Assembly: GCA_023238725.1 (NCBI GenBank)
Contig: CM041546.1
Coordinates: 21,088,085 to 21,152,084 of the forward strand
Length of the DNA stretch: 64,000 bases
Direction: 5' to 3'
Origin: Scortum barcoo
Lineage: Eukaryota; Chordata; Actinopteri; Centrarchiformes; Terapontidae
Part shown: positions 24,488-36,790 of the stretch, in pieces
How the letters are laid out: each line of letters opens with the position of its first letter
Numbering within the stretch: the stretch's first letter is position 1
Translations under genes and position numbers: made by a program
Notes under the pieces: generated by a model
Databases searched by the model: none
Told to the model about the DNA's origin: nothing
The model's input: the letters and a program-made list of their open reading frames with translations, nothing else

Positions 24488-24922
24488 GCAGTTAACACAG
24501 TTAACACACCGCCCTCACAGCTAAGCGGAGTGAGTTTCAAAGCAGCCGGCCTGCTCTGTTTTGCCAGGAAAACTGCAGCTTCCTACGACACCCTTTGCAG
24601 ATGTTGACGAATCGTGTATCTAGTTAACACATGTCAGTCGACGCTCAAAAAAAAAAAAAAACAAACCTCTCTGTCTAATTAGAGACGGGAGTCATTGTCA
24701 TCTGTCTCATAATGAGGAATCATGAAAGCTTCTTATTTCTCTAGTGCCATTTGATATTTCCCTGTGTCTACAAATGAACAGGGGACAAGTTTCCATATTT
24801 TAAGGCAGCGCTGTAGCGCTAAACAGGGTCGCTTGTGTTTTTTTCTCTCTCTTTTTTTTTTTTTTTACACGCACTGTCAATTACCCAGCGGCAGTAGCCT
24901 TGCAGATAAAGCAGAGCGCTGT

Positions 24923-24978
24923 GCTGGCTGGCTGACTGGGTGACTGGCTGGGTGGCTGACTTGGTGGCTGACTGGCTT
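24923..24978. repeat. Imperfect GGCTGACT minisatellite
   Basis: About seven degenerate 8-bp units built from GGCTGGCT, GACTGGGT, GACTGGCT and GGTGGCTGACT. The minus strand reads as Ser/Ala/Thr-Gln repeats inside a spurious ORF. Confidence 0.8.
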
Positions 24979-25653
24979 GTCTCTTGGAAACCTGTGAAAT
25001 ATGATTTACATTGAGAGCATGTTGTAGCAAACCCTAGCCCACGGTATGCATATTCCCCCATTGTTTGTGACAGTTGGTTGTACCTGCGCCGGGGGGAAGA
25101 GCGCCAAGTAGGCATCCGACTTTGCATTTCAGTGGCTGAGCTCAGGGTCAGGAGCACATCTGGTTGACTGGGAGGTTTGTGTGTGGTGTGTCATTTCTGT
25201 GTTTCAGACTCCACAACTTGAACACACAGACACACACACACACATGCATTCACGAGCTCACTTGTTGCTGTGCAGCCGGAGCCTGTGCGCAGAGAGCAGC
25301 AGCAGCAGCAGCCGCCGCGGCACACAAACAGCAAACCCGGCACACCGGTGCACTCCTACACAAACAAATAAACACACCTGCTGCTCCTGGCAAGTCGCTC
25401 TGACAATCAGCCGAAGGAGGGAAGGCAAACAAAACAAACAGTTTAATTTACATGACAGTAGCCTGCTTTACATTAGCATGCCGTGGCAATGATAGAGTGA
25501 AGCTCGGCTGGAAACAGCAGGTAATGAAAAGTGATGGTCCTATTTGCAGTATACTGTAAGTACAGGGATGGGAAGCTTGAGCAGTCACAACTAATAGCGT
25601 GCATTGTGCTGCATGTCTCCCAGACAGTCCTTTTGGTGTGTTGGTTTTGGTTT

Positions 25654-25673
25654 AAAAAAAAAAAAAAAAAAAA
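25654..25673. repeat. Poly-A (20)
   Basis: Homopolymer A run on the + strand. No retroposon body was recognised upstream. Confidence 0.95.
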
Positions 25674-26076
25674 GCTACTCCCCCGGACCGTTCAAAAATG
25701 ACTAATTTTTCAGCATCGAAGAGTAAATATAAGCAATTTGTTGTGGTGAAGAATTCAAGATGTGTACATATGTTGTTGTGTACATGTGTGTGTTATGTTG
25801 TGTACATAAGTGAAGAGAGGAGTCAGATTTTTTTGGGGTGGGTTTTGCTTCCCATTTCCCCCAAACTTTCCTTCTTTAGACAGAACATGAAATGTTTATG
25901 CAGTTTGTGCAAAACAATTCATGTGCAATTTTAACGAGCAATTAACATCATCAATAAATAAGTAAACAGTGTTCTGGCCAGTTTGTAATTGCGCAGAATG
26001 GTAGTTGTGTCTTGAGACTGCCGTATTTTTACTCTGGTAAGCTTCATTTCTGAGGACATTTATGCCATGTGAGAGT

Positions 26077-26083
<7 letters not shown>

Positions 26084-26108
<25 letters not shown>

Positions 26109-26109
26109 G
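26084..26109. repeat. (TG)13 microsatellite
   Basis: Uninterrupted TG run. TG-rich imperfect sequence continues to about 26270, and another (GT)9 lies at 26388-26406. Confidence 0.93.
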
Positions 26110-27288
26110 GTTTATGGGTGGGTTTGGTTCATGGGTGTGCACATGTATCGTGCATGTTTGTGTTTTTGCAGATGATAGCATACACTCATAGTGTCATGTG
26201 TTTGTAGTAATACTATTTAGATGTGTCTGTATATGGTTCGGTGTGTGTGTTTCTCTGTGTGTGTGTACTGGCTCCAGCGGTCTGCCCCTCATGTAAAGAG
26301 ATAGCATCTTCCCACAACAGATCAATGAGGGAATATTTCTAGAATCCCTGCTTCTGTCTCCGATTTAACCAAACCATGTGAGTGTGTGCGTGTGTGTGTG
26401 TGTGTGAAGAATACTCAGACTGACAACCTCACTTGTGTCCTGGCGGTAAGCTCGAACTTAGCTGCCATTATTAAACCTATTGGCATATTGTTGGGCTCAG
26501 AAGATTTGCTCGGTTTGTCTCGACTAAACCGCAACTCCGGATAGATTTGCACTTCCTGTTCCTGTTAACACTCTTGCTATCACCTCACTCGTCATGGGAG
26601 AGTTAATAAATCTACTTTTTCTTAGATAAAATACAGGCAGACCTATGCTGTCCACTCTGGATACATGCGCACACGTCCACAGCTGGTATGAAATATTGAC
26701 GCACACATGTGGATACATTGTCTTTCACATACAGTCTCCACCACAACTCTTCACCTATAGCTCATGTTTGCTTGCTGTAAATTGTCCTAAAGGGACACAG
26801 CCACAGATGATTTATGGTGCCAGATATGATTAGATCCCGTGTATTTTTACACAACGGACGCATTTTTGCATGTGGCGCCTTGAGAGCCAGTCATCATTAA
26901 CGACTGAATAAACAGCGCGTAGCCTACCTATTAAAATATAGCTTCACGTTTCCTCTCCATTACTGTCGTGGCGGCAGCGCCTTGGCAACAGAGGACGGTC
27001 CACTCTAAGTGAAAGTGAAAATATTTATCCAAGAATGTTTAATATGTCTGAGGATGTGTTTTGTTTAAAGGCCAGCAGAAAGTATAGAATGGCATTTTGT
27101 GGTAAATTAAAGCCCTGACTGACTAGCTGACAGTCTGACAGCCAGACTTTTTCAGAGTGTATTTAGCCTGTCCTTTAGTGGATCATTAGCAGGTTATTGA
27201 CATACTGTGTTTTCGGGGGAAATAAACTGAATCTATGCTAAGGTATTTGGACTCAACAGTTTAAAAAAGTGTCCCTACTTGTAGCTGA

Positions 27289-27324
27289 AGTAGTAGTAGT
27301 AGTAGTAGTAGTAGCAGTAGTAGT
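27289..27324. repeat. (AGT)12 trinucleotide microsatellite
   Basis: AGT/TAG triplets with one AGC interruption. Confidence 0.95.
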
Positions 27325-27474
27325 GATTTCTTGTTTTTTGATACCGTCTCCATCTTTGTGTTATTGCACGTCCTTATTGCCGCAGCAGTTTTTACAATAA
27401 CTGAGATCAACGAGTGACGCACTTTTCTTGAATGTTCCATTTATGAAAGTTGAGTTTCTAATGATGCTAATTTC

Positions 27475-27655
27475 TTGGACTATTAGTTCAAATGGAGGGT
27501 TCAAGGTGACGCCTTCAAATCGCTTCCCTTGTCCGACCAAGAGCCCAAAACCTGAGGAGATCCACTGTACTACCGTATAAGACGAGAAAAGCAGCCAATC
27601 CTCACATTTAAGCGGATGGAGAAAGCAAATGTTCATCCATTTAGCTTTAAAAAAG
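27475..27655 (+). repeat. Dispersed teleost repeat (family A, copy 2)
   Basis: TTCAAGGTGACGCCTTCAAA, TTGTCCGACCAAGAGCCCAAAACC, GTATAAGACGAGAAAAGCAGCC and AATCCTCACATTTAAG follow in order. They match my memory of a repeat very abundant in perch-like fishes, whose consensus reads roughly CAAGGTGACGTCTTCAAATG...TCCGACCAACAGTCCAAAACC...GAAAAGCAGCAAATCCTCACATTTGAGAAGC. This is the better preserved of the two copies in the window. The element is non-coding, and its 100-codon minus-strand ORF is spurious. Confidence 0.75.
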
Positions 27656-27881
27656 AATCTCAACTAATGGTGTGTAATGTTTGTCAGAGAGCGTCAAAGG
27701 TATTTAAAGGCGGGTCCCCAAGTGAAGCATCTCTGTAGAAGCACTGTCACAGTGGTTTGGACAAAAAAATGGCCCAAGAAAATACACAGACACGTAGCAC
27801 AGTTTATTTCATCCACAGCTATTCTTTTCATAGCTTTGGCCTGTTTAGTCTTTGCTCACGGGAGACCTGTTGTTATAGTTT

Positions 27882-27901
27882 GCACACACACACACACACA
27901 C
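27882..27901. repeat. (CA)10 microsatellite
   Basis: Uninterrupted run. A T18 run follows at 27996-28013. Confidence 0.95.
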
Positions 27902-28239
27902 CTTTATGTCTCGCAGAGGTTGAACACACACAGTTCAAGGTTAGTCTCCAATTCAGCTCAGTCCGGCTCACAGATAATTGTCGATAAAATTGATCTTTTT
28001 TTTTTTTTTTTTTACTCTGCTCATATTTTTCCATCCTCCTCCTCTAGACACTTCCCCTGACTCCCTCACTCCACTCTCCTCTGCCTCTGTCCTTCTCTTT
28101 TCATCTTAAGCCAGATAAGTCTGCCTCGACTGCCAAGAGCACCGAGTATCACTGCTTGCTTTTTTTTTTTTTTCTCCCTCTTATGTTCTTCTCACAGTGC
28201 ACTGAAGCCATGTCGCAATTTCTCAGGGAGTTTTGATGC

Positions 28240-28425
28240 CTGGATGTCTCCTGTCCGGGTCCATCTCGTCTGAGCTGCAGCGCCGGCTCTATGCGATCTG
28301 AACTTCGCTGCCTCGCTGCAGGTCAGCCTTCACGGCCGATTAGTGTCGAAGCGCCACTTTGGTCACAAGTTGTCGGGAGCGCTTATCGTGAAGATCAACA
28401 GCGATCAGTCTCGCCGCTGCGCTCC
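28240..28425. promoter_or_regulatory. CpG-bearing complex block, possible regulatory element
   Basis: GC-rich non-repetitive DNA with a dozen or more CpG (for example CAGCGCCGGC, CGGCCGATTAGTGTCG, CGGGAGCGCTTATCG) and a CCGATTAG homeodomain-type word. It ends in a long pyrimidine tract. It has no supported coding content. Confidence 0.22.
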
Positions 28426-28680
28426 CCCTCTCTCCGAGTCCTCTGCGTCTCCTCCCTCTTTCTCTCTCTCCTCTCTGTTTTCTGCCCTCTCCCCTTTTGG
28501 CATTACCCCCCCTCCCCACTCCCCATTCCGCCTCCCCCTCCATGTTTTTCCCCTCAAATCACCATATTTCCATCTACATCTTATCATTGTCATCCTTCCT
28601 TTCTCCCACCTTCCCCCCATGCTGTGTCTCTTGCTTTATCCAAACGGTCAAAAAAAATTTTTTTTTCCTTCCTAACAACT
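28425..28680. repeat. Long pyrimidine-rich tract
   Basis: The + strand is dominated by C and T (CTCCCTCTTTCTCTCTCTCC and similar). It is mirror-like and potentially H-DNA-forming. The several Pro/Ser/Leu-rich ORFs over it are compositional artefacts. Confidence 0.8.
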
Positions 28681-29940
28681 CCTCCCTTGTTGAAAACACT
28701 CAACTAACATGTAAAATCATAAGAAGTAAGAATAGGATAACATTGTGAAAAGAGCATCTGACTTGACCCAACCAAAGCAGTTCATGTAATGTTAAGTTTA
28801 ACACGGTCTTCTTTTGTGTTTAAAAAACAGACCAATATAACCTTTTATAAAGCATATTAAGGAGATTACAGGAGAAGGAAACAGTGATTCATAACATTTA
28901 ATTGTCTTCACTATCATGGCTTCTATTTAAGTGTTTCCATAGTGACTTGGTTTGGATTCTACATATCCTAAATACTTTCCTGACCATACCTTGCTTGTTT
29001 CCACATTTTCTCATGTATTCATCTTCCTCTTTCAGTGTGTTTGTTTCTGATCAGAAACAAACAGGCCGTAAGGGTAAACATTTACTTCTTATTTCATTTT
29101 TGAACAACACTGCGGTTTTGCTAAGCTCCTATTCAAGTTGGCAAAAATCACTTTTCATTCAAAAGACAAAAAAAAAAAAAAAAAAACATTTCACTTCATG
29201 TCACTGTTAACTTTCTCCTCTCAGACTATTGATCGGTCTGTATCCAGTCAAAATAGGCTCACATAATTTCAACCAATCAGCTCAGAGGGCAACTATAATC
29301 TTTGTTTGTGGGCTGTATTTTCTCTGTCGTCTCCTAACCCATGGCAGAATGTGGCGCCTGTGAGATCAACTCAACACTGAACTGTTTTCTTTTGGCCCAC
29401 ACAGTGCTGCGTTCTGTTTGTCCAGTCCAGGAGACACAGATTCAGTTTTGTATTTATTTGCCCACCACCCCCCGTTCTAATCCCTCCATCTCTTGGTGCC
29501 TCTGTGTGCCGTCAGGCCTTGTCTGTGGCAAGAGCGGAGACGAGTCATGTTTGGCCTGTCAGTATGGCTGCTAGTGTCAGTATCTGGAGCTGCTGGTTTC
29601 TCTGACAGCGCTGGAGGGGCCGCTGGTCCTACCAGAGTGCAGCCGTCACCCTGTGACACGCTCAGTGTCACCGATCCCCTCTGTCTGGTGACATGGCACC
29701 CCCCCCCAACCCCCCACACCCCCAATCCTCGTCTTTGCCCACCACTCCACCCCCCATAGCCAGTGGCCTTTTTACTGCCACTCTGCAGTCAGTCACTCAG
29801 TCACTCACTTACTGCCTCACTGAGGAGTCTTTAGTAGGAGCTGACCTACATGTGTTTTTGAAAGCTGATACCAGTATTTGGATTGAAGCTGGCAACGGTG
29901 TTTACAGTTGATACTTACTGTCTTTACCTTGTTAAAAAGT

Positions 29941-30075
<135 letters not shown>

Positions 30076-30294
30076 GCACAGCAGGACTAAATATGTGTGT
30101 GATTTAATCTGGCCTTGGCGAGTGTGCAGCAGTGACAAATGGATGCTCACTATGAAACCCCCTCATCCAAGAGACAGTATTAGTTTTTGCTTTAATTACC
30201 AGCAGCAGTAATGTTTCCTATCCATAACTGTCGGCCTGCTAGAATGCAGCCTGGCAGAGGGGTGAGGGCCTTGTCTCTTCTCTCAGTGGGCCTC

Positions 30295-30410
30295 CTGTCT
30301 CTTCTCCCCCCCCAATCCGTCTATCCTCACTCCCTTTCCTCCCTCCCCCCTCCACCCCCCACTTCTCCTTCTCCCCCTCCACCTCCCTGCCATCCCCTCT
30401 GCGCCCGCCG
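30295..30410. repeat. Pyrimidine-rich C/T tract
   Basis: Long runs of CCTCCCCC and CCACCCCC type, encoding spurious Pro/Ser-rich ORFs. Confidence 0.75.
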
Positions 30411-31139
30411 CATCTTTCATTTCAATATTTCAATATTTATGCCTCATCTGAGAAAGTTCAAAGTCACAGTAAGGAGGCATAACTTTCTCCCGCCTCCCCG
30501 CCGACAGCGCAGGACCATGCCTGGTGGACAGGAGAGGAGAGGCCGGTGACGGCTGGTCTCCCCTCCCCTCCGCTGGTCAGCGGTGACAGAAAGAGAGAGG
30601 GAGAGGCTTGGCACGGGGAGTCGGATGCAGAGACAGACGGCTAAAACTGAAGTGTAAACAATATAGGTTTTTAAAGCTCATGGTTGCACTGACAAACCTT
30701 AGATTGATGTTTGTAATTTTTTGTGCTCATATTTATTACATATCATTTGAATAATATGTGTAAAGGGAAGAGAGTTTGAAAAAGTGTATGTTTTTCATAA
30801 TAACATTTTTTCTGCATATTACAAATGCAGTTTTGCAAAGACAACCACTATCACTGAAGCTTAACTGGACAATATTTAATATACAGCTTGAAGCCAGGAC
30901 CAGTCTATTGGTATAACACAAGGCTGGGCAACCTCTGCCAATATTAAGTTGCACAACATGTAGCACCTCAAAGGTCCAGGGGCAGCGCTGAGGTCCCATG
31001 GGTGCCTGTGTCGGATGTGTTATCCATGTCTGAGCCCATGTCACTGTGCAGGTACATTCGTCTGTGGCTCCAGCTGACCATCCCTTTAGAAAATCTCAGA
31101 GCCAGTTTCAATAAATAAAGTGTCTGACAAGTCCGTCCT

Positions 31140-31230
31140 TTGCCATAAAGATCTTTGACAGCCGCCGTCTGGTAATAGATTAGCCTAATTACAGCGTCCC
31201 TGAGTTTAGATCACAACGTCACGTACTCAG
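31140..31230. promoter_or_regulatory. Candidate enhancer block
   Basis: Complex sequence with AAAGATCTTTGACAG (TCF/LEF-like CTTTGA), TAATAGATTAGCCTAATTACAG and GTTTAGATCACAACGTCACG, bordered by low-complexity DNA. This kind of sequence is typical of vertebrate conserved noncoding DNA; conservation was not tested. Confidence 0.28.
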
Positions 31231-31308
31231 CCTGTCGCTCTAATAGCCATTACAGCCACTACTCTCCACTCCCCTCCTGTTAATGTAAAGTTGTAAAGAA
31301 AAAGGAAA

Positions 31309-31346
31309 GGGGGAGAGAGAAAAAAAAAAAGAAAAAAAAGAAAAAG
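31309..31346. repeat. Purine-rich A/G tract
   Basis: GAGAGAGAAAAAAAAAAAGAAAAAAAAG-type low-complexity run separating two enhancer-like blocks. Confidence 0.85.
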
Positions 31347-31354
31347 CCAAAAGG

Positions 31355-31503
31355 AAAAGGTCGTCCTCATTTGCATGCAAGCCTTCATTAGAATATGCGA
31401 ATATGCTAAGGACCAGAGCAGGCGCTTTGCATGTGCAGGTGATGAATGGCCAGCTCGTCGCAGAATAGGCCGAGATGGAGGCTTCGTCACCCTCATCTGC
31501 ATA
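31355..31503. promoter_or_regulatory. Candidate enhancer block with POU octamer sites
   Basis: ATTTGCAT at 31369-31376 is a perfect octamer and continues as TTGCATGCAA, a palindrome. Further POU-like words GAATATGCGAATATGC (about 31391-31406) and CTTTGCATGTGC follow within 60 bp. CATTAGAATATGC and GCATAGCATAC lie at the edges. The clustering suggests a POU/SOX-type developmental enhancer; inference only. Confidence 0.35.
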
Positions 31504-31523
31504 GCATACTTTATTTACTTATT

Positions 31524-31541
31524 TATTTATTTATTCATTTA
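31524..31541. repeat. (TTTA)n short array
   Basis: ATTTATTTATTTATT-type units. Similar short arrays occur near 7481-7496 and 21826-21836. Confidence 0.8.
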
Positions 31542-32109
31542 CTTTTGAGTGCACGCTCTCTGTGATACATCTCACATCTCACGAATGTGACTGAGGAGGA
31601 CCTTTGCAATCCACCCCTCTCCCTCCCTACACACACACACACACACACTCCAGCACTTCAATAAGACGAGTCTTTATTAATTGATAAAGCTTTATACATA
31701 AAGCTGAATGAGGACTTTGAGTTTTTGCAACACTGTCTTTGCTTTTGGGGGGGGGGGTGAAAAAAAAAGGAATGTTTGGATAGCTCGTTCTGTAAATCTT
31801 TTGTATTTGTTTACCACTTTATACGTTTGAGTGAGGACTGGACCAAGGCATTACAAAAGGTAGAAATTGGCTGTTTATTGAGCGGTGATTCAACCTGTAG
31901 AGCATCAGAGAGCATCAGTGGTGGGAGGGAGGCCAGCGCGAGCCTTGCAGAGTGTTTTCGTCGACGGGGGTGGGATGTGGTGTGGTGGGGTTTGCGGGGT
32001 GCAGGGCGAGTTTCCAGAGAGAAACTCTTCTCTTCACTCTTCTGTGTTGCTGGGGCGGCAGATGGTGGGTGTCAAGACAACGGCAGCAATAGCCAAACAA
32101 AGACATCCT

Positions 32110-32150
32110 TTGTGTGTGTGTGTGTGTGTGTGTGTGTGAGTGTGTGTGTA
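32110..32150. repeat. (TG)n microsatellite with one interruption
   Basis: Fourteen TG units, AG, then six more. Confidence 0.95.
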
Positions 32151-33309
32151 TGCGTGCATACTTTCCGAGAGGTGTAGAAGTGCGCTAGCTTTGAGTAGGA
32201 GGCAACAGCATCTATAATAACACTTGAACGGTGCATTGTGTAAATTCCTAAGCTATACTCTCGCTCAATCTCCAGAAAGTTCACTGTTGTATTTGATTTC
32301 AGACAGCTGACACCTCAATGAACCTCTGAGGAAATACTCAGACATACTCCTGGCTGAGAGAAAGTACTGTCAACCAGAGAAGATGACAGATGTCACATTT
32401 GCAGTTCAACTTTCCGTACCCAGAAACGGCGAACTTCCACTTCTGCAGTCTTCCCTCTCCATCAACAGTTTTGGTTCTTTGAGCCTAATAAGTCATTCTT
32501 TGATAGGATCGCTGAATATTAGATTAGTACCATAGCGGTTTATTTTTCTCCTCTGGAGTGTGACCTTAGCTGCCCTTCACAGAGGCGTGAGGATAATGAG
32601 AGTGGTAGCTGGCCGACAGACAGGCCTGACATCCCAGCTACGCCCTTCACTCAGATGGCTGAGAAAAAACGTCAATACAGAGGCCTTATGTTTTATGGAT
32701 TATCTGCTTTAGCAAAACTATAGTGAGAGAAATACAACTCTCGCTTGTCATGTTGCTCCAGTTCTTTTTAATGTGCGAGACCACTCACCAAAACAACAAC
32801 GGTTGAAATTAGAGGCTGTCTCCTTTGTTTGTTTCTTTTCAATTTTCACTCTCTTCACCTCTCGCTCTCCGTTCTTTGCGTCTTCTGATCGTTCAGGTTT
32901 GAACACGCGCACCCCGTGTTCTTTGATTTACCAAAACCTACCTTTTCCACCTTATTTTGAAGAGCCATAGTTTGGGGTTTTGGACATACATTTGATTTAT
33001 CAAGCTATCATTTTAATGGATCTTTGGCTTGCATCTTTGCAGACACAGTGTGGTGTGTGTCTTGAAATAAGCCTGTTATTATAGACCTCCTGTGTGAATT
33101 AAACACACTCCACGCCTCCAGATTTTTGTGCATTTTATGTTTATTTCCGGAATTTAATTATTTATTTGATAGCTCTCTCCCGTTCTCTTCTTCGCTCATT
33201 CTTTCTTCATCTCTTTCTTCACCCTCTTTTTCATACATTTAATTTGTTCTCAGAGGACAGGCAGATAGAGTGTACAGTAAACAGACTGAATAAATCATGT
33301 TTAGGGCTT

Positions 33310-33345
33310 CCCCCCCCCCCCTCTTTTTTTTTTTTTTTTTTTTTT
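33310..33345. repeat. C10 followed by poly-T
   Basis: CCCCCCCCCC then CTC and about 20 T. The ORFs at 33166-33764 translate this as Pro/Phe runs and are not genes. Confidence 0.9.
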
Positions 33346-34420
33346 GTCGGTGGGGGGTGTATCAGGGATACTGTTGGTTTTTATCCCCAGGAGGCACAGG
33401 GGAGGCTTGCTGTTGTAAACGAACCCAAGTGGAGCCCTGTTATCCGCAGTTTAATCTGCCCACTGGGGGCCAGAGAGAGGTCGGGGGGGGGGCTCATCAC
33501 AGCTCCTGGTCCCTAAAGGAGGGTGAGGGTGCAGAGGTGGGGACGGAGGTGAGAGGGACTAGCTGGTGTCTTTCCCCTCAGTTAGACTCTTTAACAGGGG
33601 ACGGTGTGTTTTCCTGTTATAATGATGCCGGCCTTAATGGCAGTGGTCAGCGGGAAAAACCGGTTCCATTCGCACCAATATATCAGTTTGACTGGCTGAT
33701 TAAAAATATAATGCTAACATCAGCAGTGCAGTCTACCTCTGATATAACAAAGCAACCTCTCTGACCGTAGATAGTCAGTTTTTATTCTTGTTACGCCCTC
33801 TTAGAAAACATTTCAAGGCGTGGAGGAAGGATTTTTTTTAATGTAAAAGCTTCAGTGGTATCAGTGTGTAAATCTTGAAATGAAAGCAAACATTTCTTGC
33901 CTTAAGGAGCCTTCTAAATGAATTATATCAATATGTCCTTTAGCTGCATCCCGTGATGGTCTAAGAGCTGTTTCAAAAGTGTTTCCAACCTGCCAAGAAC
34001 ACTATTCTGGCAGAAACTGATTTTTTTTTTTTCAAAACCACAAATGATTCAATTTAATGCTGTTTGATATCACCACAAAATACTAACTATCGGGGGCTTT
34101 TTCATGCAACATGTTAGCTGCAGTTCCGACCTTCAATCCACACGTACAGATGTAATACAGGCTTTCAAATCAGGCGAACCCTTCTGGCAGCGGTCATGTT
34201 TTGCTGTCTTAGTAATATTATCTGCTTGCTGAAAATAAATTCAGGGGTGTAAAATAATTTTGCTCAGCCCTAGATTTAGTGCCAAAAATGAGCTCACACA
34301 GAACACAAATAGGCTCTTTTTTTAATTTTTTCTTTTTTTTTTTCTGTTTTTCACTCCCCACCCTTCACCTCTTCTCCCAGCATACACCGCACACACCTGA
34401 GGAGACCTTATAAACATAAG

Positions 34421-34640
34421 GAAACCTGCATTACAAATTACTGCACATCATAGAAATTGTGCAGCAAGCTTTTTAAAATACCAGCGCTGCCAGTGAGGCG
34501 CTTTGTAATTTATCCCTTCACGGCTGTTAGCCGCGCCGCGCAACAGTGATTTATTTGGTTTAAGAGAAGTTTTGTTTAGAGAGATAATGAGCAGGACTTC
34601 TCTTTAATGATTTAACATGGCGCGGTGGAAAGGGGGGGGG
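34421..34640. promoter_or_regulatory. Candidate enhancer block
   Basis: This is 220 bp of complex DNA containing GCATTACAAATTAC, GCGCTTTGTAATTTATCCC, TTAGCCGCGCCGCGC, GATTTATTTGGTTTAAG, GATAATGAG and TCTTTAATGATTTAACATGG. TAAT-type cores are mixed with a small CpG cluster, and simple sequence lies on both sides. It is among the most CNE-like blocks in the window by eye. Confidence 0.35.
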
Positions 34641-35094
34641 AGGATGGGGGGAGCACATATATTTTTCATATCTTTAACTGCACTGCAGAGAGGAAGGGAA
34701 GGAAGGGAGAGAGATGCATTAGCAGGGGAAGCTAACAGCCTTTAACAACCAGCATTTTTGATTCATTTTGTTTTGTTGTGCAAAATGAGACTTTTTCACC
34801 TCCTCATAACACAGCAGTATTTTAGCATGTTATATGTATTTCATTTAAAGCAGTTCTCAGGACATGTTCCCGCTTCATAACACTATGTTTCCTCTGTTTT
34901 TTTTCATCCATAAAAGTGAAGCGTATTTGTGCTGATTCCACACAATATATCAGCTTACCCAAGTCTGTTTTGAAGTGCTATAACCACTTGTGAAAGTGTC
35001 TGTACCTTGGTCTTTATACACCTCTCCTTTCATCTTTACACCAGAATACAGTATTATTCTTTCTTGTTCAGCATTTTCAAGTTTCTCCCCTCAC

Positions 35095-35290
35095 TTAGGA
35101 TTTAAATCCCAAATTAAAGCAGTTAATTAGAAAATATAATGATGCTGAGTAGCATAATCTGCAAACAGTGCAATGACGCTCAGAGCTGGGGGCTCCGTAA
35201 TACTGAAACTGCCATCGGCACATAACGATGATGATATCAATAATAGATTACTTCATCAATCGCCGTTCTCTTGAAGATGGAAATGCGCTG
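35095..35290. promoter_or_regulatory. Candidate enhancer block
   Basis: ATTTAAATCCCAAATTAAAGCAG, TTAATTAGAAAATATAATGATGC, ATAATCTGCAAAC, GATGATATCAATAATAGATTAC and TTCATCAATCG are packed with homeodomain (TTAATTAG, TCAATAAT) and PBX/TALE-like (ATCAATCG) words in non-repetitive sequence. Confidence 0.33.
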
Positions 35291-36790
35291 TTGGGAAGGG
35301 ACTGAATTTTTATTTTTCATTATTCTAATTTTTTTTTTCCCTTCCCTTTCCTCCCTCCCTTCCCGTAGCTCGAAAATGTCTGTTTCATCTCACATTAGGG
35401 TGTGCTCTGCATAAGTGCAGGTGGAACTTGCTCTCCCTCTAAATGATCCTTTAATGGAACAGTGTGCACTGGAGCTGGGAACTCTATGGGGCGCTGCCAC
35501 TGTCGATGAGAACTTCGCCTCAATCAATCCGTCAAGCCCCATCACCTGCCTCAGCAGATGATCCAAAAACCCCTTTGGAGAGGCAAAGTGAGCTTTTTAT
35601 GTACCTCCTCTAAGACTAGAGGACAGACACGCGCACACACAGGGGCGCACGCACATGCGGCGGCATCGTAAATGAGAGGTGTCTGTTTCGTTGAGAGGCT
35701 TGACGTTGATCAGTCGTCAGAGAAACACTTTGCCTCTCTTTTATTTTTATCAAGATCATCTTAGAATAGATCAAGTGCTTACTTTTGCTGCGGCACAGGC
35801 ATAAAAAACAAAATCAATTCGGATGTTTTATTTATTTATTTTCCTCCCCAATATCTGCTACATTATGGGATGTTTCCATAAGCGGATCTCTTAGAAGCCC
35901 GAGCAATATTGATGCGCAGTCGCCTCTTGCTTCTGTCAAAGAAAGCGACAGCAGCGCAAACTGCATTTGCCTCCGCTCCTCTCCCTAGTTCACATTCACT
36001 TCAGCTTATCTAGATACTCCATCATGATTTTTCATATTCCTTTACTTCCCTTCTTTCTCTCCTGTGGCTTTTCTTTCTCCATCCTTCCATCACCATCTAT
36101 CTCCACATCTGCAAATTTGACACCACATTTAGTTCACCCAATCTACTGCTATAGGCCCGCTCGTAGAACATCCATTAAACTCAGCCTGTAAACTCAGCAG
36201 AATCCTTCCTTCCTCAGACCTCATTCTTGATGTCTGCCTGTCTGTCTCTCTGTCAGGGAAGCAGTCGCTCTGTCAATAAATGTCTTATCTTTCGACTTCT
36301 TGTTCCTGTCTGTTTATCTGTCTGTCTGACATGTTTGGCAGCTGTCTCGGCGCTCCGGGGTTGCTGTCAGCCAAGTGTTGGTTTCTGTTCTTCTGTCAGT
36401 TCACCTGCCTGTCAAAGCTTCTCAGATTAGACTTGTCAACCTACCTCCAGGTTTTTCCGCCTCTCCAGGATGGGTTCATAAAAAAGAAAACAAGGAAGAA
36501 ACACATTATGTTTACTCAGAAGAGTAAATGAGTTGTGGCATTATGCAACCTTTTTTTTTTTTTTGCTATGCTATGGATCTTCCTCTAGTACGGGGGATCA
36601 GTATCCTTAATCATTAAAAGTGCTAATGTATGTGTTGTATTTCTTCTGTCAGTAGAGCAAAATTATAAAATTGTCATGGTGCTTTTACAAAGATCTTGTA
36701 AATTATTCGTGGAGATGTTTCCAAAGTGATACCGCATTTCTCATAAATCTTGTTGCTTTGTCAGTCTCTTATGCTGCATTTAAATTTGGT

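Noticed and set aside
24923..24978. Regularly spaced GGCTGACT units considered as a CRISPR-like array
   Set aside because: Units are contiguous degenerate tandem repeats with no unique spacers, in a vertebrate context.
22265..25673. Poly-T (22265-22291) and poly-A (25654-25673) as boundaries of a retroposon
   Set aside because: They are over 3 kb apart, with no reverse transcriptase ORF, no target-site duplication and no retroposon body adjacent.
28291..28748. Overlapping Ser/Pro/Leu-rich ORFs on both strands
   Set aside because: They are explained by the pyrimidine-rich tract. Several frames are open at once because stop codons are rare in C/T-only sequence.
29341..29574. Cys-containing ORF ending CGKSGDESCLACQYGC
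   Set aside because: It looks vaguely like a zinc-binding or EGF-like fragment, but Cys spacing fits no family, there are no His ligands and no splice acceptor gives a sensible exon.
33297..33764. 155-codon ORF on the + strand
   Set aside because: It begins with Pro and Phe homopolymers from C10 and T20 runs. The remainder has no recognisable domain.
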